Positions 20,201-27,510 of a stretch of DNA of 64,000 bases are shown piece after piece. A program made the position numbers and the translations under genes. Source of the DNA: Aerococcaceae bacterium zg-1292 (GTDB lineage: Bacteria; Bacillota; Bacilli; Lactobacillales; Aerococcaceae); NCBI GenBank assembly GCA_016126655.1, contig CP065955.1:1595001-1659000 (forward strand). The letters run 5' to 3'. Every line of letters starts with the position of its first letter. Within the stretch, counting starts at the first letter, position 1. The notes below the pieces were generated by a model, which saw nothing but the letters and a program-made list of their open reading frames with translations, was not told the origin of the DNA and did not search any database.

Positions 20201-21392
20201 AGATAGAAGACTTTGGAATCTTCATCGTATACACATCACCAGCTGTTGCTGTTAAGTTAACCGAAATTGTAATACCATTGGTATCACCATCTTTACCGAT
20301 TGTTGTGCGACTTAACGTCATTGATGAATCAAATACCGTTCTTGACACAACCGTACGGTCACTAGTAAGGGTATAGCTTTTAAGCAAACTGCCGTCATTT
20401 TCATCATAAACTGTTACGGTGACGCCACCCGCTTCATCGACTTCAATTTTATCTTGATAAGCTTTTGTTGTATCCGTATTGATAAAGGGATTCGCAGCGA
20501 TGACTGCTGCTTTTACTTCTTCTTTTTCTGCTGCAGATAACGCACTGTTATTACGAACAGGTGTGCGAGCCGGAATACTTAATTCTTCCGAAAGTGCAGC
20601 AACATCAGCAGCAGTTGAATAAAAGCGTGCACCGCCTCCATTTGAACCTGTTACTTTATCTTCCTTAATTACTTGGAAAATAAAATTACGCTTACTTGGA
20701 CTTGAACCTTCAACAAACACCGCTGAAAATTGTTCCAATTGCCCTTGAACTAATTGGTAGCCTTGTAAAGCAGGAGACTCTGCAACTAACGCTTCCACTT
20801 CTGACTCAGCATCCACTGTAAAGCTAACCGGTTCCGAAGAAGTAGTCAATTGACTGACTGAGTAAGCAGATGAACGAAACACCTCTTCTCCAGTTTCTGC
20901 GTCAAAAAAGGTATAACGATAGGTTGTGGCTGCAATGCGTTCTGTTGTTGATTCACTAACATTTTCACTTGCTGAATGATGTGTTTCTGGCGCATTTTCC
21001 TCTGATGTTTCAGGAGCTTCAGATTTCGCCGTTGATTCAGCCGTCGGCGTTTCAGCTTGTTCAGCTGCCTCGGATTGATTAACGGCTTCTCCAGTAGCTA
21101 ACTCTGCTTCACCGTCACTAGGGGCAGAAACCTCTTCTATTACTTGTTCGGATTCTGTTGCAATCGGTTCTTCAATAGGGTCAACTGCATCTTCCATAGC
21201 ACCAATCGGTGCAATTACCTCCGGTTGCTCAGCACCCAATGCAGTTTCCTGCTCTGAGGCATGAACGGTTCCAGCGCCTAAGATAAGTGATGTACCTAAT
21301 AATACTGACGCAGCACCAAAATGATATTTTCTGATTGAAAAACGCTGTTTCAAGCCGTACCAATCAAAAGATTTTTTTCTTGTATTCTTCAA
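11241..21392 (-). CDS. Giant YSIRK/LPXTG cell-wall adhesin with 15 MucBP repeats
   Basis: About 3383 residues. No ATG opens the frame: I chose the TTG at 21392 because GGAGAG lies 8 bases upstream and the protein then begins KNTRKKSFDWYG; another TTG at 21446 has no ribosome site. Order: YSIRK-type signal (RFSIRKYHFGAASVLLG, residues 17-33); acidic Glu/Ala/Ser-rich linker; a large N-terminal region of unknown fold (about 180-1550); two CshA-type fibril repeats (about 1570-1780); 15 MucBP repeats (about 1790-3030); a proline-rich hexapeptide spacer (about 3035-3290); LPNTGE at 3346 with a membrane segment and KKKDEE tail. MucBP repeats bind mucin-type glycans in known members, so a mucosal adhesin is likely. 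Sortase A at 34.7 kb is the likely anchor enzyme. Confidence 0.93.
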   Translation of the reverse strand: MKNTRKKSFDWYGLKQRFSIRKYHFGAASVLLGTSLILGAGTVHASEQETALGAEQPEVIAPIGAMEDAVDPIEEPIATESEQVIEEVSAPSDGEAELATGEAVNQSEAAEQAETPTAESTAKSEAPETSEENAPETHHSASENVSESTTERIAATTYRYTFFDAETGEEVFRSSAYSVSQLTTSSEPVSFTVDAESEVEALVAESPALQGYQLVQGQLEQFSAVFVEGSSPSKRNFIFQVIKEDKVTGSNGGGARFYSTAADVAALSEELSIPARTPVRNNSALSAAEKEEVKAAVIAANPFINTDTTKAYQDKIEVDEAGGVTVTVYDENDGSLLKSYTLTSDRTVVSRTVFDSSMTLSRTTIGKDGDTNGITISVNLTATAGDVYTMKIPKSSIYSLRDGDIEKLTGIGTTTLTSDDNFYYITNKIETTASVRQNIVLSETNNYKQQMEPMTDLGDIVRTVTLSGHTNDGHNLGSVSKTYTTQIQPSMNPDTSRTTPSTNTARYVAVKTDYTYVVNVNEPNGVKDDGYPSSKINASVNYGTTITVPVPESFTLNEAATMAKNAFGDKTTISQPGGIGSDIIITVPKGSGDQNWEGKPGYQIVGRYDRETPEQDTTVTADRPITIVQKLDDAGTKTLEATTGPWTENLRGKDSIQPTGNLGVGAENALISSTLLLDENTANDPAYVNSFSFSNNSIYSLSDAILTIGVANGLDATGIKVPSTTSELPSTTSYSYTLTYADGTQSSGTVNAGGTIMRTGNSAIRTAEFRPNLIGATEKTEPPKEADNKNGVKNQFEVLGTVSKTYDDGSPVKGGDELTSQITITSPTLNDPQTGKQTFVTAKTTQTVISADDLKAAINGYRYQGSKVPGTPNAGYVSVYNEANPNETTHEMLQPTFYYVLPRHTSYDASTSKFQDNPTVETYTITDSQGFARQVVKVDYSKQTGYYFPTDITANANQVHMTNNNTAVTGNYPMEIYATTSTNMLKTKVSALKDFDSNITQGNVDNTYRIWSSNWTIQQAAALYPAGMSQGNLDEGIFKNIGTSDDKGVTDMAFEFSIVNALSTESTNVQGYINLPRTETGSQYNFYMTGPATTDYKGEHTILYSTSPANLNVTSLSQITNTYVTADKITDWSTVKSLYVLSPKVSSNSSFGRIMIPGENPTVASDANKTAGLSFIVNADGYDKPQVTKETQTTAPKISIIGQSTVKTVLEYEDAAGVIQRVPLAYKKTYNDGRDTMNQADFPSSIDGFGEADKTVINDLLTKGYDLAADFPSTTLENGKVTWQDGEVNNTGVLGQKVQYYFDDDTVVYRLRQVIAEISEPPTPGTSEVPEVETDKGYTYPETTPVEDNLDKEESYYATATAKRKVSYVFDDNGTDKPVVADVEQTVAFKAPKKYHVNLVTGKVVNTIEGDFAPVSSKTTDNKATMGADGIVTTSGTTTIENIATIPAVTGEFDGWYQVSEMNAAETVLNSSDDISGEIVYRRYQKADIQYVFEADNGTETELATATNSGKPEETIDFDYAAKLAEFEGQGYIVKSTDFTDGKEVFDNDSTVDQHYKVVLVKVAIEAPDEISAGVKGQPQTETMTSSVTKELPNLSAVTYSFDDDSQSKTVPGEGSYTLDATSGVITFTPEVDFVGTATPVIVKASATLTKTDGSTEVISDTATYTPTVYAVSPSDDTTTGRKGETQTSISGAERFSDLNTADNTPDGTKPDWSTASFTFEDGKTTAIVEGEGTYTIDPATGTVTFTPEADYVGAASGVNVTVKVTATDAERETHELTATGKYTPTVTDVLGTVVINYVDEEGAPIKDSVTDTPASTTGTPYDTTDNEGKPERITTNDGKTYDIIPDKTVGKETGTVVEGETKVIYVYREVKGKVIVNYEDESGAMLQSPVTDTEETSTGTDYNTTDNKTPRITTPDGKTYDIIPDKTRGNETGKVVPGTTEVTYVYKEVKGKVIVHYIDTEGNTIAADEVDTEETSTGIDYDTAEDHKHLTITKDDVTYELLPAITKGNETGKVVPGTTEVTYIYKKVEEPQVPKTGDVIVHYVDEAGNKIAKDKVDTDDSLVETPYDTTDNRLEIITTEDGKTYKRVPEKTQGAETGTVTEGITEVTYVYKEVKGKVEVHYIDTEGNVLQEPRVDTPETSTGTEYNTGENETEKPQAITKDGVTYELLPALTKGNETGKVVEGTTEVTYVYKKVEPVIKEGTVTVNYQDEEGNDIQDPVVDTPSSPVDTPYDTKDKRQEKITTPDGKTYERIPERTKGDEEGKVTEGDTEVTYVYKEVKGKVIVHYIDTKGKVIADDRVDTPETSTGTEYNTGENETERPQIITKDGVTYELLPALTKGNETGKVAEGTTEVTYVYKKVEPVIKEGTVTVNYQDEEGNDIQDPVVDTPSSPVDTPYDTKDKRQEKITTPDGKTYERIPERTKGDEEGKVTEGDTEVTYVYKEVKGKVIVHYIDTEGKVIADDRVDTPETSTGTEYNTGENETERPQIITKDGVTYELLPALTKGNETGKVVEGTTEVTYVYKKVEEPQTPETPKTGDVIIHYVDEAGNKIADDKVDMDDSLVDTPYDTTDSRHETITTNDGKTYELIPEKTQGAETGTVTEGITEVTYVYKEVKGKVIVHYIDTEGKVIADDRVDTPETSTGTSYNTGENETERPQTITKDGMTYELLPALTKGNETGKVVEGTTEVTYVYKKVEPVIKEGTVTVNYQDEEGNDIQDPVVDTPSSPVDTPYDTKDKRQEKITTPDGKTYERIPERTKGDEEGKVTEGDTEVTYVYKEVKGKVIVHYIDTEGKVIADDRVDTPETSTGTEYNTGENETERPQTITKDGVTYELVPALTKGNETGKVVEGITEVTYVYKKVEEPQTPEAPKTGDVIIHYVDEAGNKIADDKVDMDDSLVDTPYDTTDSRHETITTNDGKTYELIPEKTQGAETGTVTEGITEVTYVYKEVKGKVIVHYIDTEGKVIADDRVDTPETSTGTSYNTGENETEKPQTITKDGMTYELLPALTKGNETGKVVEGTTEVTYVYKKVEEPVDPCEPGGTDDSGEPSNPGEPSNPEGPSNPEEPSNPEGPSNPEGPSNPEGPSNPEGPSNPEGPSNPEGPSNPEGPSNPEEPSNPEGPSNPEGPSNPEGPSNPEGPSNPEGPSNPEEPSNPEEPSNPEGPSNPEGPSNPEGPSNPEEPSNPEGPSNPEGPSNPEGPSNPEGPSNPEGPSNPEGPSNPEGPSNPEGPSNPEGPSNPEEPSNPEEPSNPEEPSNPEEPSNPEGPSNPEEPSNPEGPSNPEGPSNPEGPSNPGEPSEPGDTEELGDSEKPSDTEKPVAPEQPSEPGQSTTEQNEQSQEFVQKASVLPNTGESDSMIMWSAAAFSILAGLGLVAGGHKKKDEEA
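11509..12255 (-). repeat. 18-bp tandem repeat coding the SNPEGP/SNPEEP wall spacer
   Basis: About 41 perfect-frame hexapeptide units, each SNPEGP or SNPEEP with a few SNPGEP at the ends. Changes are almost only G/E at one position and TCC/TCT synonymous changes. This low-complexity tract should project the adhesin through the wall and is prone to change in copy number by slippage or recombination. Long open frames on the opposite strand here are repeat shadows. Confidence 0.95.
12296..16020 (-). repeat. MucBP repeat array with a 1005-bp higher-order unit
   Basis: Fifteen repeats of about 75-85 residues, each of the form G-x-V-x-V-x-Y-x-D-x-x-G ... TYELLPALTKGNETGKV ... EVTYVYK. The copies nearest the wall (12.3-14.8 kb) are nearly identical and recur with a 1005-bp period (for example 12817 with 13822, and 13291 with 14296), which marks recent duplication. 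Those nearest the N-terminus are more divergent. Confidence 0.9.
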
Positions 21393-21664
21393 TAAATTCT
21401 CTCTCCATTCTAAAACTAAACTAGCAACCTCATGGTAACAGAACAATTTTTTCCCGTCAACAAAGAAAGTGTGAAAAATATCTTCTCCCCTATAAATGTT
21501 TTTTATTTGAGATTTTTAGTTTTGTTATTTATTAATTTTATTATAAAATGCTAATAAATTGCTGTTTTTCATGTAGGCAGGCAGGAGAAATAAACCGTTA
21601 ATGGATAATGAAACCTGAATTATTCGCCAAATTCATTAAGGGGTAGTCAAAAGGGAATTCAATA
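21393..21664 (-). promoter_or_regulatory. Adhesin 5' region with a candidate promoter
   Basis: A/T-rich stretch without genes. TATAAT on the minus strand at 21540-21545 is a possible -10, without a convincing -35. Near 21638 a word (GGGGTAGTCAAAAGGGAA) recurs in similar form near 36940. Confidence 0.3.
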
Positions 21665-21698
21665 CAAAAAAACACCCCATGATGTGAACCATGAAGTG
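21665..21698 (-). terminator. Terminator of the rplM-rpsI operon
   Basis: Minus-strand CACTTCATG pairs with CATGGGGTG (with G-U pairs) and runs into seven T. It is about 30 bases after the rpsI stop. Confidence 0.87.
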
Positions 21699-21725
21699 CC
21701 TTGAAACGTTGATACACCAACGATA

Positions 21726-22118
21726 TTAACGTTTTGAGAATTGTGAAGCTTTACGAGCTTTCTTAAGACCTGGTTTTTTACGTTCAACCATACGAGGGTC
21801 ACGTGTTAATAATCCAGCTGCTTTTAAAGCAGGACGGAAATCAGGATCTACTGTTAACAATGCACGTGCGATACCGTGACGGATTGCACCAGCTTGACCA
21901 GAGTATCCCCCACCGTTTGCGTTAACTAATACATCGTATGAACCTAATGTTTCAGTTACAGCAAATGGTTGTTTCATAACTTCGTGTAAGTGAGGGAATG
22001 GAATGTATTCATCTAATGCTTTACCATTGATTGTGATAACACCAGTTCCTGGCACTAAGCGTACACGAGCTACTGAGTTTTTACGACGACCTGTACCTAA
22101 ATATTGTGCTTTAGCCAA
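21726..22118 (-). CDS. rpsI: 30S ribosomal protein S9
   Basis: 130 residues, normal for S9. The N-terminus [19 protein letters not shown] and the C-terminus [17 protein letters not shown], which reaches the P-site tRNA in the ribosome, are both canonical. It follows rplM by 13 bases in the conserved two-gene operon, with GGAGG upstream. Confidence 0.98.
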   Translation of the reverse strand: MAKAQYLGTGRRKNSVARVRLVPGTGVITINGKALDEYIPFPHLHEVMKQPFAVTETLGSYDVLVNANGGGYSGQAGAIRHGIARALLTVDPDFRPALKAAGLLTRDPRMVERKKPGLKKARKASQFSKR

Positions 22119-22131
22119 TTGCTTTCCCTCC

Positions 22132-22575
22132 TTAAATTAATGTAGTGATGTCTAATGCTTTAGGTTGTTGAGCAACATGATTGTGTTCAGCACCAGCATA
22201 AACATGTAATTTTGTAAATTGTTTACGACCTAAACGCGTATCAGGTAACATACCTTTTACAGATAACTCCACTAATTTACGTGAGTTTTTAGTACGTAAG
22301 TCACCAGCAGAAATAGATTTTAATCCACCTGGGTAACCTGAGTGACGGTGATAAATTTTATCAGACGCTTTTTTACCTGTTAATGCTACTTTATCCGCAT
22401 TGATTACGACTACGAAATCACCTGTATCTACGTGAGGTGTGAAAGTCGGTTTATTTTTTCCACGTAAAATTGAAGCAACGACAGCAGAAAGACGACCTAA
22501 AGGCACATCTGTAGCATCTACTAATACCCAGTTACGTTCAACTTCGTTCTTTTTAGCCATATATGTTTGACGCAC
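22132..22575 (-). CDS. rplM: 50S ribosomal protein L13
   Basis: 147 residues from the GTG at 22575: the reading [16 protein letters not shown] matches the family start, and GGAGG lies seven bases upstream. An in-frame start further upstream (22692) would swallow the leader and promoter and is wrong. The [20 protein letters not shown] and HSGYPGGLK segments are diagnostic. Early assembly protein of the large subunit; it regulates its own leader in Bacillota. Confidence 0.97.
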   Translation of the reverse strand: MRQTYMAKKNEVERNWVLVDATDVPLGRLSAVVASILRGKNKPTFTPHVDTGDFVVVINADKVALTGKKASDKIYHRHSGYPGGLKSISAGDLRTKNSRKLVELSVKGMLPDTRLGRKQFTKLHVYAGAEHNHVAQQPKALDITTLI

Positions 22576-22692
22576 GATTGTTTCCTCCATTAATAAATCT
22601 AGTTGTTTGACAATTACTATTGAGTTTCCGGGGCTCATAGTGGGGCAAACAATACCGTCTATTATCTTACCGTCAACCACTACTAAAGTCAA
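22576..22692 (-). promoter_or_regulatory. rplM promoter and L13-type leader
   Basis: Minus-strand TTGACT (22687-22692), a 17-base spacer and TAAGAT (22664-22669) form a good sigma-A promoter. The following leader of about 80 bases contains TTTGCCCCACTATGAGCCCC and CGGAAACTC, which resembles the L13 leader RNA family of Bacillota (autoregulation by L13). The family match is by memory of the motif, not a covariance search. Confidence 0.65.
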
Positions 22693-22773
22693 GTCTTTTC
22701 ACGCCATTTTTCAAAAAAATCACACGAAATTTACTGCTCAATAACGATTGCGTTTTCACCTATCGGACCTCTT

Positions 22774-22808
22774 AAAAATGCGTGCCAATACTTCTATCAG
22801 CACGCATT
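22774..22808 (-). terminator. Terminator downstream of the ClC gene
   Basis: Minus-strand AATGCGTGC pairs perfectly with GCACGCATT across a 14-base loop and is followed by TTTT. It lies about 130 bases past the ClC stop; the bases between hold no gene I can support. Confidence 0.75.
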
Positions 22809-22941
22809 TATCATTATTTAGAAACCACAATAATCGTTTCGCAAAACACACTAGCAAACAGTTGCTCAATTGACATCATAAGTTGTCACAACAGTCACAC
22901 GTTTACGGCTACGTCCACTAGTGGCGCTCTGCTCGCGCTAG

Positions 22942-24510
22942 TTACTGCAACTCCACTTCCCTCATCGCCAAATGATTCACCGCATCTTGCATTTTCGCAA
23001 GATGACCTTCGTCGGTTACGACAATGAGTAAATCTCCTGCTTGAATACGTAAATCACCTTTGGTTACAAATTCTTTTTCACCACGACGAATCGTCGCAAT
23101 AATAATATCTTTTGGCCATGCAATTTCTTTAACCATTCGACCAACTAATTTACTTTCAACTGGAACTGGTACTTCAAACACTGTCCGTCTACCGGTATGT
23201 TCATCGTCTTCATCATGACTCATCTTCTCAGCCAACACTTCATAGATTGGTGCCATTTTCAAGAATTCTGCGGTCAAATATGCACTCAGCACACATATTC
23301 CCAACGGCATCAATTGATTTAATCCACCAACCATTTCAGTGACTAATAATAACGACGTCAACGGTGCCTTACCGATGGCAGCAAAATACCCTGCCATCGC
23401 ATAAATGACAAAACTTGAATAATATGCTTCTGGCACATGTAAAACACTCACTGCCATTTCACCAAACAAACTACCAATAATCGCACCTAATGACAGAATC
23501 GGTAAGAAAATACCACCTGGCAATCCAGTACCGTATGACATCATCGCTAGGATAAAGCGGCAAATAAATAATCCAAATAAAAATATCATCGCTGGTTGCT
23601 TTTCTACTAAATCAAACACCAATTCGCCGCCACCAAATAATAAATCTTGACTGTACAATCCAATTGGAATCATGATTAAAAAGCCAATCACACTATAAAA
23701 ATGCTTCGGAACTTTAGGAAATAAAGTGCTGTAAATTTTAGGTAGCGCGAAGATGCCTTGCTGATACAGCCAACCAAGTAAACCGAGCACCACACCAAGT
23801 ATCACAATCACCCAATATAAATGAACAGGAAACACTTCATAATTGCCTAAATTTAGCGAGGGAGTGAGACCGAAAAATTGTAATGACACAAAATTAGATA
23901 CCAGCCCAGCTGTTAAAGTCGTCAATACCACATTGCGACTAAAATTATGATGAACTTCTTCCAGTACAAACATTAAACCAGCAATCGGCGCATTAAAAGC
24001 GGCAGCTAAACCCGCTCCAGCCCCGGCAGAAATCAATACATTTTCCTGTACTTTATTACTTTTTAACGTACTAGCAACACCTTGACCAACTGCCGCTCCG
24101 AGTTGAATGGACGGCCCTTCGCGTCCTAAAATCAATCCCGAGCCAATAGCCAAGGCACCACCGACAAATTTTTTCCATAAAATGCGCCACCAGTTCATCG
24201 ATAGCTTGCCCTGTAACTGTAATTCAACTTGTGGTATCCCACTACCTTTAATGTGCGGCTCTGACTTTACGATTAGGCCTAATATGATTGCCAAAATCAG
24301 TGATACTAGCACCCATAATAAAAGCCACCATGGCTGATGCCAATGTTGTGTGAGAAAATGATTCACTTCCAGTACGACGTCAATCCATTTCGTAATCAGC
24401 CAACGAAAGGCACTGACTACAAATCCAGCACACAAGCCAACTGCGACACCAGCAATAATATATTTACTTTTACGACTCACTACCGAAACATTTTGATGTT
24501 TCCTTATCAT
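22942..24510 (-). CDS. ClC-family chloride channel/antiporter with C-terminal TrkA-C domain
   Basis: 522 residues, about a dozen hydrophobic helices. The selectivity-filter motifs are present: KGSGIPQVE, GREGPSIQLGAAVGQG and GTGLPGGIFLPIL. The residues after about 430 (VFEVPVPVESKLVGRMVKEI ... RIQAGDLLIVVTDEGHL) form a TrkA-C/RCK-C ligand-binding domain, as in many Firmicute ClC proteins. Proposed role: chloride/proton exchange in acid or osmotic stress. Start ATG 24510 is behind GGAAGAG. Confidence 0.92.
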   Translation of the reverse strand: MIRKHQNVSVVSRKSKYIIAGVAVGLCAGFVVSAFRWLITKWIDVVLEVNHFLTQHWHQPWWLLLWVLVSLILAIILGLIVKSEPHIKGSGIPQVELQLQGKLSMNWWRILWKKFVGGALAIGSGLILGREGPSIQLGAAVGQGVASTLKSNKVQENVLISAGAGAGLAAAFNAPIAGLMFVLEEVHHNFSRNVVLTTLTAGLVSNFVSLQFFGLTPSLNLGNYEVFPVHLYWVIVILGVVLGLLGWLYQQGIFALPKIYSTLFPKVPKHFYSVIGFLIMIPIGLYSQDLLFGGGELVFDLVEKQPAMIFLFGLFICRFILAMMSYGTGLPGGIFLPILSLGAIIGSLFGEMAVSVLHVPEAYYSSFVIYAMAGYFAAIGKAPLTSLLLVTEMVGGLNQLMPLGICVLSAYLTAEFLKMAPIYEVLAEKMSHDEDDEHTGRRTVFEVPVPVESKLVGRMVKEIAWPKDIIIATIRRGEKEFVTKGDLRIQAGDLLIVVTDEGHLAKMQDAVNHLAMREVELQ

Positions 24511-24594
24511 CTATCTGTCATCTCTTCCTATTTTGAATTTGTATCGGACAGCTAAAGCTGCTGTTTAACCGTTTATCCTAGTAGTCTTCAATGC

Positions 24595-25161
24595 TTACAA
24601 TAATTGTAACTCGTCATCTTTTTCAAAAGGATTCGTTTCATTAATATGGTCATAGAAGAAAATCCCTTTTAAATGATCTAATTCATGTTGCACAACAATC
24701 GCTTCATAATCACGTAAGCGCAATTCATGAAACTCGCCTTTTACATCTTGATACGTCAATGTAATGCGTTTTGGACGCGGTACATATCCCGGCACGTCAC
24801 GATTGACTGATAGACAGCCTTCGCCATCACGTAGCGCCACTTTTTGGACCGAATGGCGCGTAATTTTCGGATTGAAAAGTACATCACTTAATAATGCACC
24901 AACTTCGTTGCCTTCTTCATCATATTGCATTAAATGCACCGCAAAAATTTGTTTGCTAAGATTGATTTGTGGGGCAGCTAAACCGACACCGGCACGTAAA
25001 TCGTATTGCTCTGCAATTTCTTCATCTTGACTATTCACTAAAAATTCGTGCATTAAACGTGCTGTCTCTTTTAATTCATCCGAAAGAGGAAACTCAACTG
25101 GTTCAGCTACTTGACGTAGTGTTGGATGTCCTTCTTCAATAATATCTTTCATTGTTAACAT
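24595..25161 (-). CDS. def: Peptide deformylase, type 2
   Basis: 188 residues. The three catalytic motifs are intact: GVGLAAPQ, EGCLS and QHELDH (metal ligands Cys and two His). The insertions between motifs fit the Gram-positive type 2 enzyme. I start at ATG 25161 (MLTMKDIIEEGHPTLR), as in relatives; the ATG eight bases further upstream is too close to AGGAG, and a longer frame to 25278 reads through a dispersed repeat. Removes the formyl group from nascent proteins. Confidence 0.95.
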   Translation of the reverse strand: MLTMKDIIEEGHPTLRQVAEPVEFPLSDELKETARLMHEFLVNSQDEEIAEQYDLRAGVGLAAPQINLSKQIFAVHLMQYDEEGNEVGALLSDVLFNPKITRHSVQKVALRDGEGCLSVNRDVPGYVPRPKRITLTYQDVKGEFHELRLRDYEAIVVQHELDHLKGIFFYDHINETNPFEKDDELQLL

Positions 25162-25180
25162 ATATCGCATTACTCCTTTT

Positions 25181-25794
25181 TTAGGCTCCAATGAGCTGAA
25201 ATGACACCACTTCACAAAACACTTTGTGCGGCACCAATGTGCACACGAGAAAGCTGCATTTGTTGGATTAACATCCACTTTAGAAGTCTCCTCTGTGCGT
25301 TACTCATACACTCGAAACTCCTTCCTGTGGTTTATCCTCGCTTCCTCTAAATAGTATTCTGGTGCGTTCGATTGGCTTCTCGTCCACTTCAGAAGCCGCC
25401 TCTATGACCGATGCACACGCCAGAAACTTCCCCTCTGGTTCAAGCCTAAACACCCTCACTTACCATCATATGGTATTTTCATTCATTCCGGGTGGCTTGT
25501 CATCCGCTTCGCAAAGCTCTATAAATGTCCCTGCACTTCTTCAACAGCTATTTCTGTGATTTAAGACAAACCTCTTCCAACCTATGTCTTCCAGTGGTCC
25601 ATTTCAAAACACTCATTTTCGCATCATGTTTTATTATTTTAACCTTATTTGTTGTGGTAATTTTATTTTTAGAAAACACTGACAATTCACTCGTTATCTG
25701 CAACTAACTAGTTTGCTAACCTACTCGACACTGCCAAAACTTCAGTTACACCGTGCCAAGCTGTCAGACACCTGCAATATCGCGGCTTTCTATC
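25181..25794 (-). repeat. Degenerate dispersed SD-proximal repeat units upstream of def
   Basis: About 25181-25640 is built of several decayed units: GGTTCAAGCCTAAACACC, TCCACTTTAGAAGTCTCCTC, CGTCCACTTCAGAAGCCGCC, CCGCTTCGCAAAGCTCT and CCAGTGGTCCATTTCAAAAC. The end at 25181 abuts the AAAAAGGAG of def. From 25640 to 25794 I see only A/T-rich sequence. No gene is supported in this 630-base gap. Confidence 0.55.
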
Positions 25795-27030
25795 TTATTC
25801 TTCTTCACTACTTTGACGGCGGAAGCCTTTCAAGACATACATTTGACGCTCCTCATCAAATTCGACTGACTCAACCAATGTTTTTTTTCGATACAATGCC
25901 AGTAATTCTGACTCATATGGCTGGATATCTACCGCAAACGATTCGCTCGCCGCAATAATTTCTTGCCATATTGCTTGTTTCAATTGCTCGACATCATCCG
26001 CATCCAAAGCTGAGACCACAACATATGGAAACAGCGTCGGCGTGAACTGCCCTTCAATTTTATCTTTCTTGTTATAAACCGTCAATATCGGTAAATGTTC
26101 CATCTCTAATTCTTGAATCAAATTCATGACTGTTTGCTCTTGCATCAACCGGTCAGGGCTTGATGCATCAACAACATGCAATAATAGGTCAACATAACGC
26201 ATTTCTTCTAAAGTTGACTTAAAAGCTTGAATCAATGAAGTCGGCAACTCTTCGATAAAACCTACCGTATCGGTTAACGTAAACGCATCATGTCCATTAA
26301 TCGTCATTTGCCGGGTCAATGGATCTAACGTCGCAAATAATTGGTCCTGCACATAAGTCTCACTCATCGTCAACTCTCGTAATAAAGTGGATTTTCCAGC
26401 ATTAGTATACCCAACTAAACCGATATTAAACTCACGCCCGCTACGACGACGTAACCGTGTCCGTTCGCGATGTTCTGATAATTGTGCCAATTCTTTTTTT
26501 ATCGTCGTCATTAAACTACGAATATGGCGACGGTCACTTTCTAATTTAGTCTCCCCCGGACCACGTGTCCCGATACCTGCACCGAGTCGCGATAAATGTT
26601 TACCTTGTCCGTGTAAACGAGGCAATAAATAATCATATTGAGCTAGTTCTACTTGTAATTTGCCTTCTCGGCTTCTCGCCCGCATGGCAAAAATATCTAA
26701 AATCAACTGTACCCGGTCAATCACCCGCACACCTAATTCTGACTCTAAATAACGATTCGTACTCGGTGACAATTCATTCAGTGAAATTACTAAGTCGATA
26801 TCTTCTTTAGCAATCTGATCTTTTATATCCAATAATTTACCACTACCAACGGATGATTTAGAATCTTGTCGGCTCAACTTTTGCGTGATTGACTTAACGG
26901 GAATACCGCCAGCCGTTTCCGTTAGTGATGCCATTTCTTTCATTAGTACCTGGAATTTTTCATCCGTATAGCGGTCGGTTTGCACACCCATAATTAATAC
27001 ACGTTCAGGTTGTAATTCTGTTTCAATCAT
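25795..27030 (-). CDS. hflX: HflX ribosome-rescue GTPase
   Basis: 411 residues. The N-terminal HflX domain includes GSGKLLDIKDQI and RDRVQLILDIFAMRARSREGK-like text; the GTPase part has P-loop GYTNAGKSTLL, LFATLDPLTRQ (switch), DTVGF (G3) and YNKKDKI (G4). The linker GAGIGTRGPGETKLESDRR is diagnostic. It splits stalled or hibernating 70S ribosomes in known members. It lies downstream of miaA, a common pairing, but with a 480-base gap filled by repeats. Confidence 0.95.
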   Translation of the reverse strand: MIETELQPERVLIMGVQTDRYTDEKFQVLMKEMASLTETAGGIPVKSITQKLSRQDSKSSVGSGKLLDIKDQIAKEDIDLVISLNELSPSTNRYLESELGVRVIDRVQLILDIFAMRARSREGKLQVELAQYDYLLPRLHGQGKHLSRLGAGIGTRGPGETKLESDRRHIRSLMTTIKKELAQLSEHRERTRLRRRSGREFNIGLVGYTNAGKSTLLRELTMSETYVQDQLFATLDPLTRQMTINGHDAFTLTDTVGFIEELPTSLIQAFKSTLEEMRYVDLLLHVVDASSPDRLMQEQTVMNLIQELEMEHLPILTVYNKKDKIEGQFTPTLFPYVVVSALDADDVEQLKQAIWQEIIAASESFAVDIQPYESELLALYRKKTLVESVEFDEERQMYVLKGFRRQSSEEE

Positions 27031-27244
27031 TGCGTTCCTCCTCTCTAATCTAATTCCAGTTATTTCATTAAAATATCGACTACTTCATCTAGCTCATGAA
27101 GCAGTCTATTACTTCTCCAACCATTAAGGCAATGGTTCACTATTTGCCACACTGTATTCTTATTCAGTTCTCCTAGGTTGATTTGTCGTCTACTCTGCAA
27201 AATCTTTCGATATAAAGAATCACACGACAACATTTTGCGTTCCG

Positions 27245-27510
27245 TTGCATTCGAGGTGACTTGGCTTGGCGCCCACTTCAGAAGTTGCCTCTACGCTCTG
27301 TTTACACGCCAGTAACTTGAATTCCAGTACGGTCAGATTGAGTTAGCTTGGCGTCTGCTACAAATGTTCCTTCTATGCTCTGCGCAACTTGAATCCCGGT
27401 GTTCAAGACGTTAATCCTCATTTTCACTATTCATTCCAATGCTCTAGACATGACATCTCATTTTCACTATTCATTCCAGTGCTCAAAACATGATGTCTCT
27501 CTCACCTATT
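27245..27510 (-). repeat. Degenerate dispersed repeat units between miaA and hflX
   Basis: Two to three decayed units: TGGCTTGGCGCCCACTTCAG, AGCTTGGCGTCTGCTA and repeated TTTTCACTATTCATTCCA with T/G change, spaced about 50 bases (27421, 27467). Unlike other copies it ends about 215 bases before the next gene. The 27031-27244 part has no visible gene. Confidence 0.5.

Noticed and set aside
25162-25278. N-terminal extension of peptide deformylase
   Set aside because: It lies in repeat sequence and is absent from the family; AGGAG precedes the inner start.
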